Origin: Symmetrospora coprosmae
Taxonomy: Eukaryota; Basidiomycota; Cystobasidiomycetes; Symmetrosporaceae
Assembly (NCBI GenBank): GCA_008802785.1
Contig: VUYT01000006.1
Location: forward strand, 186,001 to 250,000
DNA length: 64,000 bases
Direction of reading: 5' to 3'
Shown: positions 42,266-55,700 of the stretch, one piece after another
How the letters are laid out: every line of letters begins with the position of its first letter
Position numbering within the stretch: the stretch's first letter is position 1
Made by a program: the position numbers and the translations under genes
Notes under the pieces: model-generated
What the model was told of the DNA's origin: nothing
The model's database searches: none
Seen by the model: only the letters and a program-made list of their open reading frames with translations

Positions 42266-44302
42266 ATGGTGGTCCGAACAGCCGCCATCAGCTCTGATGG
42301 TTCCTCATCAACGCAGCGGGATGGTCGAGAAGCGTCCGAATACGTACACGCGCGACCGTGCACATTCGAAACAGACGATCCGCTCAACCCGCTGAATTGG
42401 TCAACCTCCAAGAAGCTATGGGTCACCGCCCAGGCCTTGCCCTTTGCGCTGATGACGGTCTTCAACATCGGCTGGTACTCTGCCGCCTCGGCCGACCTTC
42501 GCAACACCATGTCAGACTCGCCCAGCGGTCTCGAGATGCAGCTAGGCAACGCGCTCTTCGTATGGGCGATTGCGATCTTTCCTCTGGTACTGGCGCCGTT
42601 CAGCGAGTGCGTTGTCCAGCCCTCCTTCGTGATCGCGTATCGTCCTACTGATGCGCCGCTCCCCGCCCAGAGTCTACGGCCGCAGATGGTTCTATCCGAG
42701 CAGCATCACCGTCTATGGACTTGCGTCTATCTGTCAAGTGTATCCTCGCAATCTTGCAGCGCTTCTCGTCGGTCGGACGGTCACTGGAGCAGCAGGTGCT
42801 GTCGGGAACACATTGGTGAGATTGTTGACTGTCAGAAGTAGCCCGCAAATGTCCTGACATGAGCCTTTAGGTGGCCGCTTCCATTGCCGACATCTGGCCT
42901 GCCAGGACTCGCGGCTATCTCATGGGCATTTTTTCTTTCTCCATCTTTGCGTGCACAGGCACATCTCTCTACATCGGCACTGTCATCGTTAATCACCCCG
43001 GGTTCCGATGGATCGGATGGATCACCTTGATTCTGAGTCTTTCCTTGGCCTTCTTGTACGTCTTCTGTCTACCGGAAACGCGCGCAAATGTGTTACTGTA
43101 CCGGAAGAAGAGACGTCTGGAACAGAAGACTGGATGGACCTACTATGCAGCGGGGGAGGAGGAAAGAATGGCTTCCTGGCAGGAATTGATTGCTCGCAGC
43201 TTGACGAGACCTATTTGTGAGCAGCACAACCGTCTCTTGCGCAGTGCAGACCTTGGCTGGGAGCTTACGATACCACGCGGTTTCTGGACGCCGAGACTTT
43301 CTGATTTCCGAGCCTATCGTCCTCAGTTTCTCAGCTTGGCTAGCTTTCCTCTGGGGCGTTCTGTATTGTAAGCTGACACGCCTACGATTGCCGTCTGCAC
43401 AAATGGCTGATCTGCGCCAGGGCTGTGCAGTACTTCTACAATCGGTGCCGCTTGTATTCGAGCTCTACGGCTTCACCCGAGCAGAGCAGGGTTTAGCCTT
43501 TGCGTCTCTCGTCGTCGGCGCGAGCTTCGCCTTCTGTGGCCATATCCATCAGGAGCACCTTTATCGGCGGGACGCTCTGCGCGCAAGGGCGGCTGGCCTA
43601 AAGCCAAGACCAGAGAGCAGGCTGTACCATGCCATGGCCGGGGCGGCCTTGTTTCCAGCTGGTATCATCGTGTGAGCTTCTTTCCCTGTGCTAATTTGCT
43701 CGATACAGTCAGCTTACCACGCGTTGGTGCCGGACTTCCGCACAGTTTCGCCTGGACGGGCAGACCTCCCATTCATTGGCTAGCACCCTGTACCGGCCTT
43801 GCTGTCATAGGGTTGGCCATATTTCCCCCTTATCTGGCCATCACTGCATACATGGCGGACGTTTACGAGATCTGGTCATCCTCTGCGCTGGCGTGCCAGA
43901 GCCTGTGCCGCAATCTGAGCGTGGGCGCCATGGTGAGCTGGCATCCGGACATAGTCACAGTAACAGAGGCAGGGGCTAATAACTTCGCATCCTCGACCAC
44001 ATCAGACCCTCGTTGCCGCACCTCTGTACGAGCACTTCCCCCGCCCCGCTGGCACAGGCATGGAGTTTTCCTACGCGCTGGCTGGCACCCTACTCGCTAG
44101 CATCGGCATCCTTTTGGGCGCTGTGCCTTTCGTCCTATACAGATACGGCGAGCAGCTGCGCAAGAAGAGCAAGACGGCGAGTGCTCTCTGGGCCTTTGAG
44201 CCAGGTCAGGACATGAGATCGGCCTCTCCTGTCTTGTCCAACAGCCCGGAGGCAGCGGCGCTACCGCTCGGAAAGACAGGCTCCAACCCTGGCCTTGCGT
44301 AA
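42266..44302 (+). CDS. MFS transporter, DHA1 type, tandem copy 1
   Basis: The ATG at 42266 starts MVVRTAAISSDGSSS; the marker FETDDPLNPLNWSTSKKLWV precedes TM1. Introns at 42607-42670, 42816-42870 and 43217-43295, plus three more, keep frame. TM2-3 loop: VYGRRWFYPSSITVYGL; TM4-5: AGAVGNTLVAASIADIW; after TM6 LPETRANVLLYRKKRRLEQK, a signature of Tpo1-like multidrug/polyamine transporters. C-terminal half: VLLQSVPLVFELYGFTRAEQ, HQEHLYRRDALRARA, FAWTGRPPIHWLAPC, SSSALACQSLCRNLSVGAM and LYEHFPRPAGTGMEFSYALA. Twelve helices are predicted. Proton-driven export of drugs or polyamines is likely; the substrate is unknown. First of three tandem paralogues. Confidence 0.85.
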
Positions 44303-44744
44303 GGAAACTCGCAGACTTTATCGATCTCACATCTTGTAGCCATAGTCACAGTATACCATCAGGCCGCGAAACCTGAGCTTATCTTGGGTCGTGCAGATCC
44401 GCTTCTGACCCCTCATGCTGCAAACGTTTACTGCAGTATGTGCGAGTAGGTACAGCATCATGCGGACTTCGCAAGCATGCTGCAAGCTCACAGCGGTGTC
44501 GTACAGCTACAGCTGCCCGTGCCGAACCCGATTGATTGCCGTCGTTGCCGCCACGCTCCGAGTCCGCCATCCGCAAGCCCGGCAAGGCACTGGATGCGAA
44601 CGATGGCTCACCTTCTGACAATTCTTGTGCGCACGAAGATGTTGCATAGGCCCTCCTGCCGCTACATACCATAGCGCTTGCTTCTGTCCACAGCGATCCG
44701 GGCTGCTGGCTTCTTCAGCCTAAGAAGCCATCTACTAGCGCTTC
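44303..44744. other. Intergenic region between MFS copies 1 and 2
   Basis: About 440 bases with no supported gene. I see no sequence clearly shared with the upstream regions of copies 1 and 3. Confidence 0.45.
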
Positions 44745-47120
44745 ATGCAGCGCCGGTCCAGCACGGGGGATGCACCCTCAGATGCGACGACGGTGGCTGA
44801 GACAGATACCGACAGTCCGCCGGTCGACAGGGCCTTGCACGCCGCTTCCGGAGATATCGGCCGTGTCTCTTCGGAGAAGGTCCATCGCGCGATGGATGTA
44901 CCTGGCGATGTCCGCATCTGCGCTTTCGAAACAGATGACCCCCTCAATCCCTTCAACTGGCCAGTACGGAAGAAGATGCGAATCACTGTGCTTGCTCTAT
45001 GCTACGCCGTCATGACTGGGTACAACCTCGGCATGTACTCTGCATCTACGGACGACCTGCGTGCCGCCATGTCAGACTCACCCAGCGACATCAGCCTTCA
45101 GCTAGGCAATGCGATGTGGGTATGGGCAGTAGCGTTGTCACCTCTGATCTTGGCTCCATTCAGCGAGTACGTCTGTCCAGTGACGTCCCCACAGGCGAGT
45201 CCCTCGCAGCAGCTGACCCATACATTCGTTTCAGAGTTTACGGCCGCAAGTGGTTCTACCCAGTCAGCATCACGATATACGGCCTATCCTCCCTATGCCA
45301 GGTCTATCCTCGCAATCTCGCCGCATTGCTCATAGGCCGGTTCATATGCGGATTTGCCGGGGCTGTCGGGAACACCCTGGTATGTGCACGTCCTCCTGGC
45401 CTGCCCGTCAAGCTGGGCATCGGTCTGACCCTGCTTGCAGGTCGCTGGCACCATCGCAGACATCTGGGTGTCTAGAACGCGCGGCTGGTTGATGGCTGCG
45501 TTCTCGTGGACGATCTTTGCATGCACAGGCACTTCCCTGTACTTGGGCACAATCATTATTCTCAACCTCGGCTTCCAATACATCGGCTGGATTACGCTTA
45601 TCATCAGCCTGACCTTGGCCGTGCTGTACACCCTCTTCCTACCCGAGACACGAAGCAATGTTCTGCTATACAAGAAGAAGCTGCGCCTGCAAAAGCAGAC
45701 CGGGGTCACGTACTATGCCGTGGGAGAAGAAGAGCGCATGGCGTCTCGGAGGAAGCTGGTCACCGGCAGCCTGACGAGGCCAGTTTGTGAGTGAGCTTCA
45801 GCCAAGGGAAGTGCGGCTGGCCACGTTGTGAGACTCGACTGACATGCTTGCGTACACGCGGTCCCCAGATTTCCTGATACACGAACCCATCGTGTATTGG
45901 TTCAGCTTGTGGCTCGCCTTTCTCTGGGGTGTCATGTTTTGTGAGTCTGAAAATGTCAAGTTGCACATTTGCACCTCGTGCTAAAGGTCCTGCTTCCAGT
46001 GCTCCTGCAATCAGTACCGCTTGTCTTCTCGCTATATGGCTTCACCCGCGCTGAGCAGGGGTTGGCCTTCATTGTAAGCAGAGCTTACTTCCATATATCG
46101 GCTCGACTCGAAAGGTCCGCTGATGTTCAAGCCGTCTTCACATCGTGTCTCATACACGAAACAGTCCATCTTCATCGGTGCCTGCATCGCGCTGCTCGGC
46201 ACATTCCACCAAGAACACTTGTATCGGCGGGACGCTGCCCGTGCAAGAGCAGCAGGTCTCAAGCCGAAACCCGAAAGTAGACTGTACCATGCCATGGCAG
46301 GAGGTGCATTGACCCAAGCCCTGAGGACCGCTTGCTGAAGGGCATCTGGCTGATGAGAGGACTGGTCACCTTGTCTAGGCATCGCTTTTCCCATTGGTGC
46401 GATCATGTAAGGCGACACCGGGCCTCGGCGAGGTCCACCGTACTTGAGGCTCACTGTATCGTCTCCTTTTACGCCCGCCCAGCCTCGCCTGGACCGGCCG
46501 ACCTGAATTTCATTGGGTCGCGCCCTGTATCGGCCTAGTCATTATCGGAGCAAGCATCTTCCCGGCATATATGAGCATATTCAGGTGAGAGCGCTTGGTC
46601 TCGTCTGCACGCGCTGGCCTGCCAATGACTGATGGCGCTCGGCTCTGGGGGCCGTCGCGCCTTCAGCCACTTGGCAGACGTTTACGAAAGCTACTCGTCA
46701 TCTGCATTGGCGTGCCAGAGCTTATGTCGCAACATCAGCGTGGGCGCAATGGTGAGAGCAGCCTTCAACCCAAGAAGCCGTACAGGGCAGCTGACCAGGC
46801 CGGCGATATGGCCGCAGACGCTTTTCGCGACGCCGCTCTACGAACACTTTCCGCGCCCAGCAGGTCGAGGCGTCGAGTACTCGTACGCCCTCGCAGGAAC
46901 CATGCTCGCAGGCGTGGGCCTTCTTCTAGGCATAGTGCCTTTCATCCTGTTCCGGTACGGCGAGCGGCTGCGCAGAAGGAGCAAGATCGCCAGCGCTATC
47001 TGGGCTGCTGAGCCGGAACAAGGTCAGGTTGCGGATTCTCCTGTTGTATCAGACAGATCTATAGAGCAGGCCGAGATAGAGGCGGAAGGCAGGAGTACCT
47101 CAAAGGCGAGGGGTGTTTAG
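44745..47120 (+). CDS. MFS transporter, DHA1 type, tandem copy 2
   Basis: Starts at the ATG at 44745; the pre-TM1 marker reads FETDDPLNPFNWPVRKK. It matches copy 1 throughout: VYGRKWFYPVSITIYGLSSL, AGAVGNTLVAGTIADIW, LPETRSNVLLYKKKLRLQKQ, LLQSVPLVFSLYGFTRAEQG, HQEHLYRRDAARARAAG, HLADVYESYSSSALACQSLC and LYEHFPRPAGRGVEYSYALA. It has extra introns relative to copy 1, within LAFI-SIFIG, after YHAMAG and within SIF-SHLADVY, so its frame looks more broken than it is. All junctions I tested preserve frame, and the gene appears intact. Role as for copy 1. Confidence 0.85.
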
Positions 47121-47373
47121 GGGGAGTAGACGACACGACACTTTCATATGTAGCCATAGCATGGTATAGAAGGGCGGCGCATCGCTTTGCGTGAGTACCT
47201 CGAGTGCATCTCGCGTCGGCAAGGTCTTCCCGGTCTCGTGACCCGGGAAACTGGCTGCTTCTGCTCTTCTTGTATGACCAATCCAGATATCTGAGCACGC
47301 AGAGCTGGACATTGCGATACAGGCGCTGCATCGCTCTAGATATGCATTCGCTGTCTAAGCACTTCCCGAAACC

Positions 47374-49409
47374 ATGAATCGGCGAGAGAGCGATCTGCAG
47401 TACGAAGACACCCACAAAAAGCTGGACCTTACGAGATCCTCGAGCGAGGGTGCAGCTTCAAAGCCGACGCTGCGAGACGCAGAAGCGTATCCTCCGCCGC
47501 TTAGCGAAGTCGTGCGCCAGAAGTCGGGAGCTCTGCGCGATGCACACGTCGCCTCTGCCCTCGGCGACGGAAGGTCCCCGAGAGACCGTCCGGCCTCACC
47601 ACCACAAAACGCCATTATCTGCGAATTTGCCGTGGATGATCCGCTCAAGCCTACCAACTTCTCATCTCTGAAGAAAGCGCGGATAACGGCGCTTGCGGTC
47701 GTCTTTGCCATCCTCACCGGTGAGCAGGCAGAGACCGGACTCTTCATCACGATGCAGCAGCTGAAGGCGTTGACGGCAGGCCTCAACATCGGCATGTACA
47801 CGAGCAGCATAGAAGGTCTCCGCACGGGCATGAGCGGCACGTACAGCGACATTGAGATGCAGCTCGGCTCGACCGTCTGGCTCGTAACGGTCGCCGTCTC
47901 CCCCCTCGCCCTCGCACCTTTCAGCGAGTGAGTTCCTAAACAGGTCACACAGATGGCGGGGGAACTGCTTCCTGACGTTACTTGCAGACTGTATGGCCGC
48001 AGATGGTTCTACCCGAGCGCAATCGCAGTTTACGGCATATCCGCCCTCGGCCAAGTCTACCAGCAGAACCTCGCCGCACTCATGGTCGCCCGGGCTGTGT
48101 CAGGTTTGGCTGCGGCCGTCGGAAACAGCATGAGCGCCGGTTCGCTTGCCGACATATACACGAGCAAGACGCGGGGATGGATGATGTCCATTCTGAGCTT
48201 CTCGATTTTTGCGTGCATGAACTCCTCGCTCTACATCGGCGCGGTCATCAACATCGACCTCGGCTGGGCCTACGTGGGATGGATCACATTTATCGTCAGC
48301 ATGGTCATGTCCGTACTCTACACGCTCTTTCTGCCAGAGACACGGGCGAATGTCATTCTCTACAAGCGGAAACTACGATTAGAGAAGGAGACAGGCCGAG
48401 AGCACTTTGCGGCTGGGCAGGAAGAGCGAATGGCGTCGTGGAGGAGTATAGTGACTGGCAGTCTGACGAGGCCAGTCTGTAAGCGCTTCCGCTGACATAT
48501 TCTGCCTGCTTGGGTGCGCTAGCTGACTCGACTTGTCCATCTGTCTAACAAGTCTTTCTCACGAACGAGCCAATCGTTATTGCAATCTGCGTGTGGCTTG
48601 GTTTTCTGTGGGGCGTCGCGATTCGTGGGTAGCTCATCCCGCTTGGTGGGCCGCGGCAGCCAATTCTGACGAGCCCTCTTTGCAGTTCTGCTTCAGGCCG
48701 TCCCGCTCGTCTTCCGGGAGTACGGCTTCTCGACCGCCGAGCGCGGGCTGGCATTTCTCTCACTCGTCATTGGAGCATTCATCGCGTTCCTTGGGACCTT
48801 CCATCAGGAACGTCTGTACCAACGCGACGTGAGCCGAGCGAAGACGCGCGGGGAGAAGGTAAAGCCCGAGAGTCGGCTATACCACGCCATGCTAGGAGGG
48901 ATCGCCTTTCCAATCGGTACTCTCATGTGAGTACCCGGAGACGGTTGGCAGTGAGACATTCCTGCGTCGAGATGCTGATGTGCCAGCTCAGCTTTGCATG
49001 GGGAGGACGCCCGTCCGTTCCGTGGGTCGTACCGTGTATCGGGCTGGGCATCATGGGCGCCAGCATCTTTCCGCCCTACCTGTCCGCGAGCATCTTTCTC
49101 GCCGATACGTACGAGGTCTACTCGTCATCGGCCATCGCCTGCCAGAGCTTCTCTCGCAACTTCACGGCCGGCGTCTACGCGCTCTTCGCCAAGGAGCTCT
49201 ATACTCGTTTCCCTCGACCGGCTGGGACGGGGATAGACATGTCATACGCGCTTGCGAGCACGCTCATAGCGGCTGTCGGTCTCGTGCTGGGCATGGTACC
49301 GTTCGTCCTTTACCGGTTTGGAGAGTATCTGAGACTTAGAAGCCGGATAGCTTCGGAGATTTGGGCATTGCACGAAGAGGAGGAAGAAGAGAGGCACAGG
49401 CGGCAGTAG
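47374..49409 (+). CDS. MFS transporter, DHA1 type, tandem copy 3
   Basis: ATG at 47374, with a longer N-terminal cytosolic tail than the other copies. The marker is FAVDDPLKPTNFSSLKK. An in-frame intron inside TM1 (donor GTGAGC after ILTG, acceptor ACGGCAG) should be removed to give GLNIGMYTSS; if unspliced it adds about 30 residues. Then LYGRRWFYPSAIAVYGISAL, NSMSAGSLADIYTSKTRGW, LPETRANVILYKRKLRLEKE, VLLQAVPLVFREYGFSTAER, SFAWGGRPSVPWVVPC, SSAIACQSFSRNFTAGVYAL and FPRPAGTGIDMSYALAS. It is the most divergent of the three and lacks the intron after GAVGN that copies 1 and 2 share, as well as the one after SVGAM. The stop is 45 bases before the NUP107 start codon. Confidence 0.85.
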
Positions 49410-49453
49410 TAAGCTTAGTCAGTGTACCGACATCATTCGAAAGAGACGTAGCC

Positions 49454-52400
49454 ATGTGGGTTTCCGTCCTCGAACAAGAGGTCGTCGAGCGTTCCTGGCG
49501 CTTGAGCTCTCCGCCCCTGGCTCTCGTTATGCGCAATACGTCCGAGACCTTCACATCTGCACATAGCAGCAGCAGGATGGACCTGTTCAGTCTCTTCTAT
49601 GAGCCTCTGCGCAGGGCATCGGCCGCGTCGTCGAACTCGGCGCGTCTTAGAGCAGCAGGAAAGGCGAAGGCGCAGGAGGCAGAACAGGATGCTGCTGGGT
49701 CGGAGGTGGATTACCTGGACCCAGAAGGAGGACTCGCAGTGTGCTGGCTGCAGGCTATTCATCAACGGTGGGTGCTCTATCGTCCTGTGCATATGGTCGT
49801 GTGTCCCTGGTAGCCGAAGCTGAAGTGTGTGCGTGTGCTGCGCCCATACCAGGCTCGAGGCGTCCTCGACGGGCGAGTACGGCAGTGAGGGCGCTCTGGA
49901 GGAGCTGGACGAGGAGGAACGCCTTACACACCTCCTCGAGGCCAACACATGGGCACTGCTGCAGTCGCTGTACCTTCAGCGTACCTCCCCTGGCTCCAGC
50001 GGCCCCTCCGGCTCTACCGACCCTTCATCGTCTAGCTCGAGCGGCGACAGCTTCACCTACACGCCGCCTCTCACGCTCGTGCAGAACGCCATAGCAAAGG
50101 ATTCCGCACTTGGCGAGCTGTCCATTGTGAAAGATTGGCTGTGCGAGACGGCCTACACCCTCGGGACTGGCGTGCACCCCGCAGAGGTGCGCAAGGGATA
50201 CCAACCCTACACCAAGAACAAGCTCAAGCAAGCCATCCGAACATCTACGAGCGGCAAGGGCAAGGCGACCGGCTCAGAGCTCGTCACCTCGCTCGATCCC
50301 GATGCAACGAATCGCACTGACGGCAGCGACAGCAAAAGGCAGGTTCTCGACAGCGAGGACGCCAACTACGAGAAGGCGCTCCTACGCACGCTGTGGGAGT
50401 ATGTGCGGGTCGGAGAGCTCGATCAAGCTATCGACATGTGTCGGCAGTCGGACGTGTCATGGAGAGCCGCATCTCTGTCCGGCGGCAAGCTGTACGAGGA
50501 CGACGTCCTTGCGAGAGCAGCAGCTTCCGCAGGAGGAGACATGGAGATTCTCCAGTCAGAAGGGGAGGAGAGATTCATTCAAGGCAACTTGCGGAGGAAG
50601 CTTTGGAAGACCACCTGCCGGGCCCTCGCTGGCTCCGAGCATCTCGACCAATACGAGAAGGCCCTCTACGGCGCAATAGCGGGCGAGCAAGAGTCTGTGC
50701 TGCCAGTCTGCAGGAGCTGGGAGGACCAGCTATGGGTACGCATCAACGCCTTGCTGGAAGAGGAGATCGATAGCATACTGCTCGAGAAGGAACAGCAGGG
50801 TAACTACTTGCTGGATGAGGCGAATAGCGATGCGGCTTTCACGCCGTCAAGCGCTGCCAAGGGCAAAGGAACGAGGAGGGATATCCCGAAGGCCATGCAA
50901 GACATCTTTAACGCTCTGCTGGCAGAACCTACTCTGAGGATCGACGCAAGGTCGCCCTTCCACGTTGCGCAAAGCTGGATCATCCTCGACCGGACGAACG
51001 ATCTTCTTGATTCCTTCGTCAGCAAGCTCGAAGCGAGCTCAGGCGAATTGGACGAGCCGTGAGCACCGGAACCATAAGATGTGTCGTGCGATATTACTCC
51101 AGGCCGCTGACCATTTCTACCAACCTGCCCCGCCTGTAGCCAACTCGCTCATCTTCTGCGCTTCTTTGCCCATCTCATCCTCTTCCTGCGGCTCATCTCG
51201 CAAACCAGCGCAGCCACCATCGAGCCTCTACCTACTGCTTCATCAACCGCCATCCTCGAAGCCTACATCCAGGTACTGGAAGCACACTCGCAATCCGCCG
51301 ACGTTATCGCCTTCTACTGCTCCTCGCTCGAAGAAGACGGCGCCATCGAAGCATACGCGCGGTACCTCTTTTCCGAGTACACTCTCTCTACCAACGCGAC
51401 GAGCAGCACTGGACGGTCATCCCGTCTGGGCGAGCGGCAAGAGCGACGTCAAGCGCTTCTGCACGCCGCCGACAACGGCCTGCACCTTGCGAGTGTGGCA
51501 CGGCGTGTTGTTGAGCTTACGCTAGCCGACGTCTACACAGAGCTGCCAGATTTCGACGCGGCAAATGCCGCCTTCGGCTTGCTGAGCCCCAGCGGTGCGA
51601 AGGAGACCGGGGACGAGCGGGAGCAGGAACTCATTCGGTCCGTCGAGTGGCTCACTTTCGATGCGGAAACGTACCCAGACGCTCTCCGGCAAGCCAATGC
51701 GTTAATGCGATACTTCCTATGTGAGTGGCTAAGCGCGCCTGTCAGTTTAGCGAGCGTACAGCTGAAGTGCCGATGTGGTGACGCACTCGCGTTCAGGCGC
51801 GGGCTCGCCATTGCTAGCGCGCAGGATTACCTTCCAGATCCCTCCCGACCTCCTCCCCTCCTCAGCACAGTCCGGCACGAGGGACCCGTCTGCGCCACAC
51901 GCCGATGCAGCAGAAGACCAGATCAACGAGTATCTCGACTACACGTCCTTCTTCTCTTGTCTGTCCCTGCACCTTCAGTACACGGAGATATGGTCTCGCC
52001 GCCCAGTCGGACCGCAGGCGAAGCAATCGGAAAGACTTGCATTCTCACAGGCGATCAAGGGTGTCACGGGTAGGCTCTGGGAGGAGATTGTGGACCTGCT
52101 CACCACAGGCTGGCTAGTTCTGGCCTTACCTGAGGAAGCAGCCCTCGATTTAGACGGTGAGGGCATGCAGACTGCCCCTTCTGTCGCTCGGCAGCGCAAG
52201 CTGGATACTGATGCTTGTTCATCCCATCACGACCAGTGCAACGCCGTCAGCTCGAGCTGAGCCGCATCCGCGCGGCATACGTGCCAGAGCTGGTCTTCCG
52301 GCTACACAACGCTCTTCTCGACACGGGCAGAGAATTCGTCCCATCGTGCGCATGGCTCCCAGCCATACCGCATACATATGCGCGTCTGCTGACTTTGACT

Positions 52401-52615
52401 ACTTTATATATATATGCAGGAACCTCCAACGGTGCCTGGAGCTGTCGAACGTTGTTGCAGACGAGCGTCATCGGCTATACGCCGAGTTCCTTGGCGACGG
52501 GCACTCGGCTAAGCAGAGCGATAATTGGCTACGGGAGTACCTTGACGGAGTCCGCGAAGCCGCCCTGTGCGCCCTTCAAAGCAGTAGCGATCCTTTCCAA
52601 GTTGTGGAGGCATAG
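49454..52615 (+). CDS. NUP107: Nuclear pore Y-complex subunit Nup107/Nup84
   Basis: Starts at the ATG at 49454 (MWVSVLEQEVVERSWRLSSP), only 44 bases after the MFS copy 3 stop. The helical solenoid shows FYEPLRRASAASSNSARLRA, CWLQAIHQR, then ERLTHLLEANTWALLQSLYL, LGELSIVKDWLCETAYTLG, YTKNKLKQAIRTST, LRTLWEYVRVGELDQAIDMC and SWRAASLSGGKLYEDD; the last two and RRKLWKTTCRALA are hallmarks of Nup107/Nup84. The C-terminal part spans IEPLPTASSTAILEAYIQ, FYCSSLEEDGAIEAYARYLF, SVEWLTFDAETYPDALRQAN and ends REAALCALQSSSDPFQVVEA. Several introns interrupt the 3' half, one with a TATATATA tract near 52404. The protein is a scaffold of the nuclear pore. Confidence 0.88.
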
Positions 52616-52728
52616 ACAGCGTCGAATATGGCCCGTGTGCAAAGCAAATGTGGACTGCTACATACCACGGATTTGAACGTGTCATGGATGGAGACGTTGC
52701 CATAACTAACGATGCGGCAGTAGCCGTT

Positions 52729-55700
52729 CTAGCTGACCGACTTCTCCAACATTGACACAATCGCCTCTGCCTCTGCAGTGACAGCATTCTGCACACCTCC
52801 ATCTCCGTCCGGCTTGACTGAGCAGGCACTCAAGATCTGCTTGAGCCGGCGTAGCCTCTCTACGATGCCAGTCCGCTCTGCATGCGCTGCCACTTCATCC
52901 CGGTACTTCTGGAGAAGGCGACCTACAGCAAAGATGTCTACACTGCCGTCGACGTACACATTGCTCTTCTCGACGGCGAAGAGCACTCCTGTGTCCTCCA
53001 TATCCTGCAGTGCTGCCTCGGCTCGGCTGAGCATTGCATCCGCTGCTTCGACCGCCTCACTGACGGTCGCACGCTCGATGGTCCGCTCCCAGAGCAGGTC
53101 GACAGCCCGGGATGCCTGTACAGGCTGCTGATCGCAAAACACGCGGCTGAAGATGTCGGCGGCGAGTGTGCGGACGTCCATATCCTCGTCTTGCAGGAAG
53201 TCCAACAGTAGTCGCCCTGTTCGGTAGGCGTGCACTTCCTGCACCTTTCCTGCATCGGCAAGCACCGCCGAAAGAGCTTGGCAAGCTGACATCCGAGCCG
53301 AGCTTGATTCGGACACGGCGAGCGCCTGTATGTTGGTGAGCGTCTGTTCTCCGTGTGGCTCCAAGCGGGCTGTCAAAGGCAGAAGTGCTTCTTGGTATAG
53401 TGGTATCCCGTTTCCCCCGCGCGCCTTGTTCAAGAAACCTGGTTTTAGAGACTCTAGCTGCCGCGGAGGCAGAGCAGCGAGCACCTGAAGGCCATGCACT
53501 GCGTTTGTAATATCGTCGTCGAAGTCCAGTACGCAAATCGCGAGTGACGCAAGGCATCCGTCATCGAGCGCTTTGCCGCTGCTCTGCAGATAGGACAAGG
53601 CCACTGCACGATTGATTGGCCGGGCTTCCAGCAATCGTGGTAACCACGTATCACTGTCGTTTCCGAGCAGAGCCTGAGTGAGAGCCCGTTGCCACGAATC
53701 TTCTCCAGGACGTCCCCGGGCGGCCCGTGATACTTCTGCTTGCGCTATGAACGCTAAAGAGTCGCAAAGGTCGGCAGGCCACGGCCGAGGCGATAGAAGT
53801 GCGATGTGAAGGCTGGCCGTTGCTACTGCAAGGGATCCGCTCATTGGCGATATTAACGGCCGCAGTAGCTCGAGGCATGTTGACCCTGCCATGACCTTCG
53901 TCAGCGTGCTTGCAAAGGTCGGGAATGAAGTCTGTGAGGCGAAACTCACAGAAGCTTTCTGGAGCAATTGTGCTCGCTGATCTGACCAAGGCTAGTGTCT
54001 GCAAAAGATTTCCATGCAGCTGCCGCGAGTGAGAGTCAGACGCGGCGCGAGTATTGACTTTCGGTAGCACAGAACCTACTTCATTTTCTCTCAGCCTAGA
54101 ATCGCAGCCTTGGAGACTACGTAGGGCATAACTCCAGGTCCGGTCGGCCGGTATCAGCCCCGTCATGGCGGTTGCTGCAGCCTCCCGCACCTTCCACACC
54201 GGCGACCGGGAGCAGCTCTCCACGAACGGCAAGAAGGGCTGTGAAATTGAGCGTGCCTCTTCGCTGTCACTCGGTGTCTGTACTAGAGAGAGAAGAAGGA
54301 GGGTGGAAAAGACGGAGCCCAACGCCTCTGGAGTCGTATGCTGATGGTGGTCTCGAAGCTGCCGCACGAGCACGGGATGGAGTGTCCTAAATTGCGCAAA
54401 GAAGGTGGTGGTAGAGATACGCCGATGCAGTGGGATATGCTCTTTCCGCTGTCCGAAGACGCGCTGGGTGAGAGCGGCGTAGAGGAGGAGGCTCGCGTTC
54501 CGGACGTGCCAGCTGAGATAAGTCATTGTGATGTCAGCCAACGGATGGGCTACATCCTGCTGCTCTCCAACCCCTACACTCACTCTGCTGCACCGAAGTC
54601 TTCGACAGCCACCACGAAGGCCTGTTCGAGGTAGGCCTTGACTGTGGCAGCGAGCTTGCCATCGAGGAACAGCACTCTCAAGCAGTTGACGGCGTGCGAT
54701 TTGGTCGCCGATGACGCAGAGCTGCTGCTGAGCGTCGAGAAGATCCTTTCGAAGGCATGGCGGACGTTCGGATTGCCTGGCGTGGATCCTGATAGAGCAC
54801 CGAGAAGGAGATATGGGAGACCTGCCGAGCGGCGCTTCGTCGGCCTATCCCGATCGAGAATCTCATGCAAATGGGTCTGTTAACAGTGGCAGGAGAGGTC
54901 AATTTGCGAAGGGAGACAAATACCGACAGGGACCGGAGGCACCTGCGTCCATTGCTCCGGCAGTCGAGCTACATCGCCCCCCATTTTGAGCAGAGACGAA
55001 CACACGCGTCCGTAAGCAGCGGACTGCATAGACGCTTAGCATATCTTCGGTTGAAACAATGAATCTGCTACAACTCACGATATGAGCGAAGGCGCCCCGG
55101 TGCTCGATCTCCAGCAGCCAAATTCCGAACAGCTGTCCGTGTCCGTCGAGCTCGTTCGTTGGCCAGATGGCTGTACTTTTTGCAGTCGATAGCAGCGTGG
55201 CAAGTAGGTCTCTGACGGGCGGTTGCACGTCTTTCATTAGCTATGTGCGGAAACTGTACGGCTTGGTGAACAGGAATCCACCCAGCCTCCTTCATGGCTC
55301 GCCATGCTGCATTCAAGACTACCTGGTCAGGGCTTGATTCGTCCTCCGGATGACTATCTTCGCCCAGCTCGGCATCCTTGATGAGGTACGGTCGTGTCAG
55401 TCGCCAGACCTCCTTGACCAGGTTCAACGCATCGCCGCAAAGCTGTTTCTCCAGCTGCTGCACATCCTGGATGAGTTGACTGTTTTAGGAATGCAATCAT
55501 CAGCACATGGCGAGGGCAGGCGTGCAAGAGCGCCTGGACGCACTTGACTGCCAGTACGTAACCATGTATCGGCCGGTGCTGGGCTGCATACTCGAAGTTA
55601 CCCTCGGCTTTGGAGATCCGGTCTGCCGCTAATGCAAGGACTTCGTTCACTTCAGATACTTCGCCATGCCATGCAGTGCTTGATGGCATGGCAGCGACCA

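Noticed and set aside
44745-47120. MFS copy 2 as a broken gene, because its frame changes many times
   Set aside because: Each change coincides with GT...AG introns that restore the paralogous sequence; the gene appears intact.
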